This document shows, piece after piece, positions 24,318 to 25,718 of a DNA stretch of 25,718 nt (positions within the stretch are counted from its first letter, which is position 1; each line of letters starts with the position of its first letter). The translations under genes were made by a program, and so were the position numbers. Source of the DNA: Lysobacterales bacterium CG02_land_8_20_14_3_00_62_12 (GTDB lineage Bacteria; Pseudomonadota; Gammaproteobacteria; Xanthomonadales; Ahniellaceae). Below the pieces are notes generated by a model. That model saw nothing but the letters and a program-made list of their open reading frames with translations. It ran no database searches and was not told the origin of the DNA. The stretch covers positions 28,438 through 54,155 of the forward strand of contig PEUI01000305.1 of assembly GCA_002785585.1 (NCBI GenBank), in the 5' to 3' direction.

Positions 24318-25718
24318 ATGCGTTCACCCGGCAAAGTGTTTGGTTGCTTGCTTTTTTCCCTGCTCAGCAGCGTTAGCGTCGCCGTCCCCCCAGCGCTTGC
24401 AATCATCGCCAGCTCCCAGCCAGCCACCGAACTCACGCTCGATCAGAGCAAGGCGGCAATCGCGGTCACGCTGCCCGCCCACACCTACAGTTCTTTCTAT
24501 ATCGACTTGCCGTCGAACGTAGCGACGCTGACCGTGCGCACATTTGGCGCCAGCGGCGATGTCGATCTGCTGATCCGCCAGGGCATTCAACACACCGCCA
24601 CCACGGTGCAGGGATTGATCGACCAATCGGCTTACGTCGCCAACAGCAATAACGGCAACGAGCAGATCGTGATCAGCCGCGCGTCCTCGCCGCAGCCGCT
24701 CACGCCCGGCCGCTGGTGGTTGACTTTGAGCAATCCGACGGACGTTTCCGTCAGCGTGCAATTGGACGCCAGCACCACGCTCGCGGGCACCGCGTTTGCA
24801 CTCAGTGCCGGGCAATCCGGTGCCTGGTATCAGCCGACAAAAACCTTTCAGGGTTACTTTCTGGAAATGCTGTCGCCCAGCCAGGCGCTGGTGATCTGGT
24901 TTACCTACGAACCCACGGGCAAACAGGCGTATTTGCTCGGCATCGGCAACGTCGTTGGCGACACCATCACTTTTCCGGAACTCACCCATACCCGTGGTGG
25001 CCGCTACGGCGATAGCTTCAACGCTGCCAACGTGGTGCGCGAGAACTGGGGCAGCCTGGTGATGACGTTTGATAGTTGCAGCCACGGCTATGCCAGCTAT
25101 CTGCAATCCGAGTTGGCTTGGTCACAAGGCTGGCCCACCGAGCAACTGAATATCGATCGGCTGACGACCATTTCCGGCCTCGGCTGCCCGACCGCATTCA
25201 CCGCCAACACCCAAACGCAGAGCAAATACCTGCGCAGCGGCAGCAGCGGTGCCTTTTACGACCCCAGTCGTTCCGGCGAAGGCTGGTTCACCGAAATACT
25301 GTCGGACACCTTGGGCCTGATCTACTGGTTTACCTACACGCCGACCGGCGACCAGGCTTGGTTTGCAGGTATCGGCGAGATCCACGACGGCAGTGTCGTC
25401 GTCAGGGATGCGGCACAACCGGTGGGGGGTCTCTTTGGCGAGGGCTACAACCCGGCGCAGGTGGCGCTCAATCCCTGGGGCGACTACACCATGACCTTTA
25501 CCGACTGCAATGCGGCCGTGCTCGCCGCGTTTGGTCGTCCTGCCGGTTATGGTTATTTCGACAACAGCCAGGTCCAGCGCCTCACTACCCTGGCCGGCAC
25601 CAATCCCTGTGGTTTTGCCTTGCCGCCGGTCACCGTCAGCGGCACGGTGCAGGCGCCGGGCAACAGCTTCGCCGATGGCGATACCAATAACCCAGCCACG
25701 CCCAATCGCGACAACGAT
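24318..25718 (+). CDS. Secreted protein with PPC-like domain and two copies of an unnamed repeat (partial)
   Basis: The first 467 codons of an exported protein; the frame is still open at the right edge. The signal peptide covers about residues 1-28 (hydrophobic core CLLFSLLSSVSVAV). Residues 45-150 resemble the bacterial pre-peptidase C-terminal (PPC) domain, with FYIDLPSNVATLTVRTFG, GDVDLLIRQG and PGRWWLTLSN. Two related repeats of about 125 residues follow, at 165-290 and 308-431. Each has a WY/FY-x-P start, LxxWFTYxPTGxQA, GIGxxxG, W-G-x-x-x-MTF-x-x-C and a final cysteine. The last residues (SGTVQAPGNSFADGDTNNP) look like the linker found in secreted subtilase-type proteins, but no catalytic domain is visible. 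GGAGG lies seven bases before the ATG. The function is unknown. Confidence 0.8.
   Translation, partial: MRSPGKVFGCLLFSLLSSVSVAVPPALAIIASSQPATELTLDQSKAAIAVTLPAHTYSSFYIDLPSNVATLTVRTFGASGDVDLLIRQGIQHTATTVQGLIDQSAYVANSNNGNEQIVISRASSPQPLTPGRWWLTLSNPTDVSVSVQLDASTTLAGTAFALSAGQSGAWYQPTKTFQGYFLEMLSPSQALVIWFTYEPTGKQAYLLGIGNVVGDTITFPELTHTRGGRYGDSFNAANVVRENWGSLVMTFDSCSHGYASYLQSELAWSQGWPTEQLNIDRLTTISGLGCPTAFTANTQTQSKYLRSGSSGAFYDPSRSGEGWFTEILSDTLGLIYWFTYTPTGDQAWFAGIGEIHDGSVVVRDAAQPVGGLFGEGYNPAQVALNPWGDYTMTFTDCNAAVLAAFGRPAGYGYFDNSQVQRLTTLAGTNPCGFALPPVTVSGTVQAPGNSFADGDTNNPATPNRDND

Overview
The window looks like chromosomal DNA from a GC-rich gammaproteobacterium, most likely of the order Lysobacterales (Xanthomonadales), near Rhodanobacteraceae such as Dokdonella. 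This placement is an inference. It rests on the PdxH sequence style, an exosortase-H gene, secreted proteins ending in a DGFE tail, and a secreted protein with the YDPSRSGEGW-type repeat. No rRNA, tRNA, insertion sequence, prophage or CRISPR array was found.

Layout. Positions 1-3002 lie on the minus strand: the 5' part of pdxH, an OmpR-type response regulator, a dodecin, and an overlapping pair made of exosortase H (xrtH) and a YeeZ-like epimerase. Positions 3214-11677 lie on the plus strand: an FHA-domain AAA+ enhancer-binding-type regulator, then a secretome cluster. The cluster holds two seven-bladed FG-GAP beta-propeller proteins, a small zinc-ribbon protein between them, and a large beta-helix protein. 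All three secreted proteins end in the same short DGFE tail although their folds differ. A good -24/-12 (sigma-54) promoter lies between the regulator and the first propeller gene. A convergent receptor-type Ser/Thr kinase (14851-11708) closes this block.

Positions 15067-16685 hold aroK-aroB of the shikimate pathway, followed by a convergent fatty-acid desaturase. Positions 17894-19078 are an accessory patch: an orphan, probably damaged ParE-like toxin, then an intact Phd/VapC toxin-antitoxin operon with its own promoter and operator. Positions 19278-24230 hold a VLCAD/ACAD9-like acyl-CoA dehydrogenase, a VOC-fold protein and a double-receiver PAS-GGDEF-EAL signalling protein. The window ends inside a secreted protein with a PPC-like domain and two copies of a repeat I cannot name.

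Possible joint working (inference): the kinase could make phosphothreonine marks read by the FHA domain of the regulator, which could act on the -24/-12 promoter and switch on secreted surface proteins. One fact argues against the simple version: the regulator's sigma-54 contact loop, normally GAFTGA, reads GAATGV.
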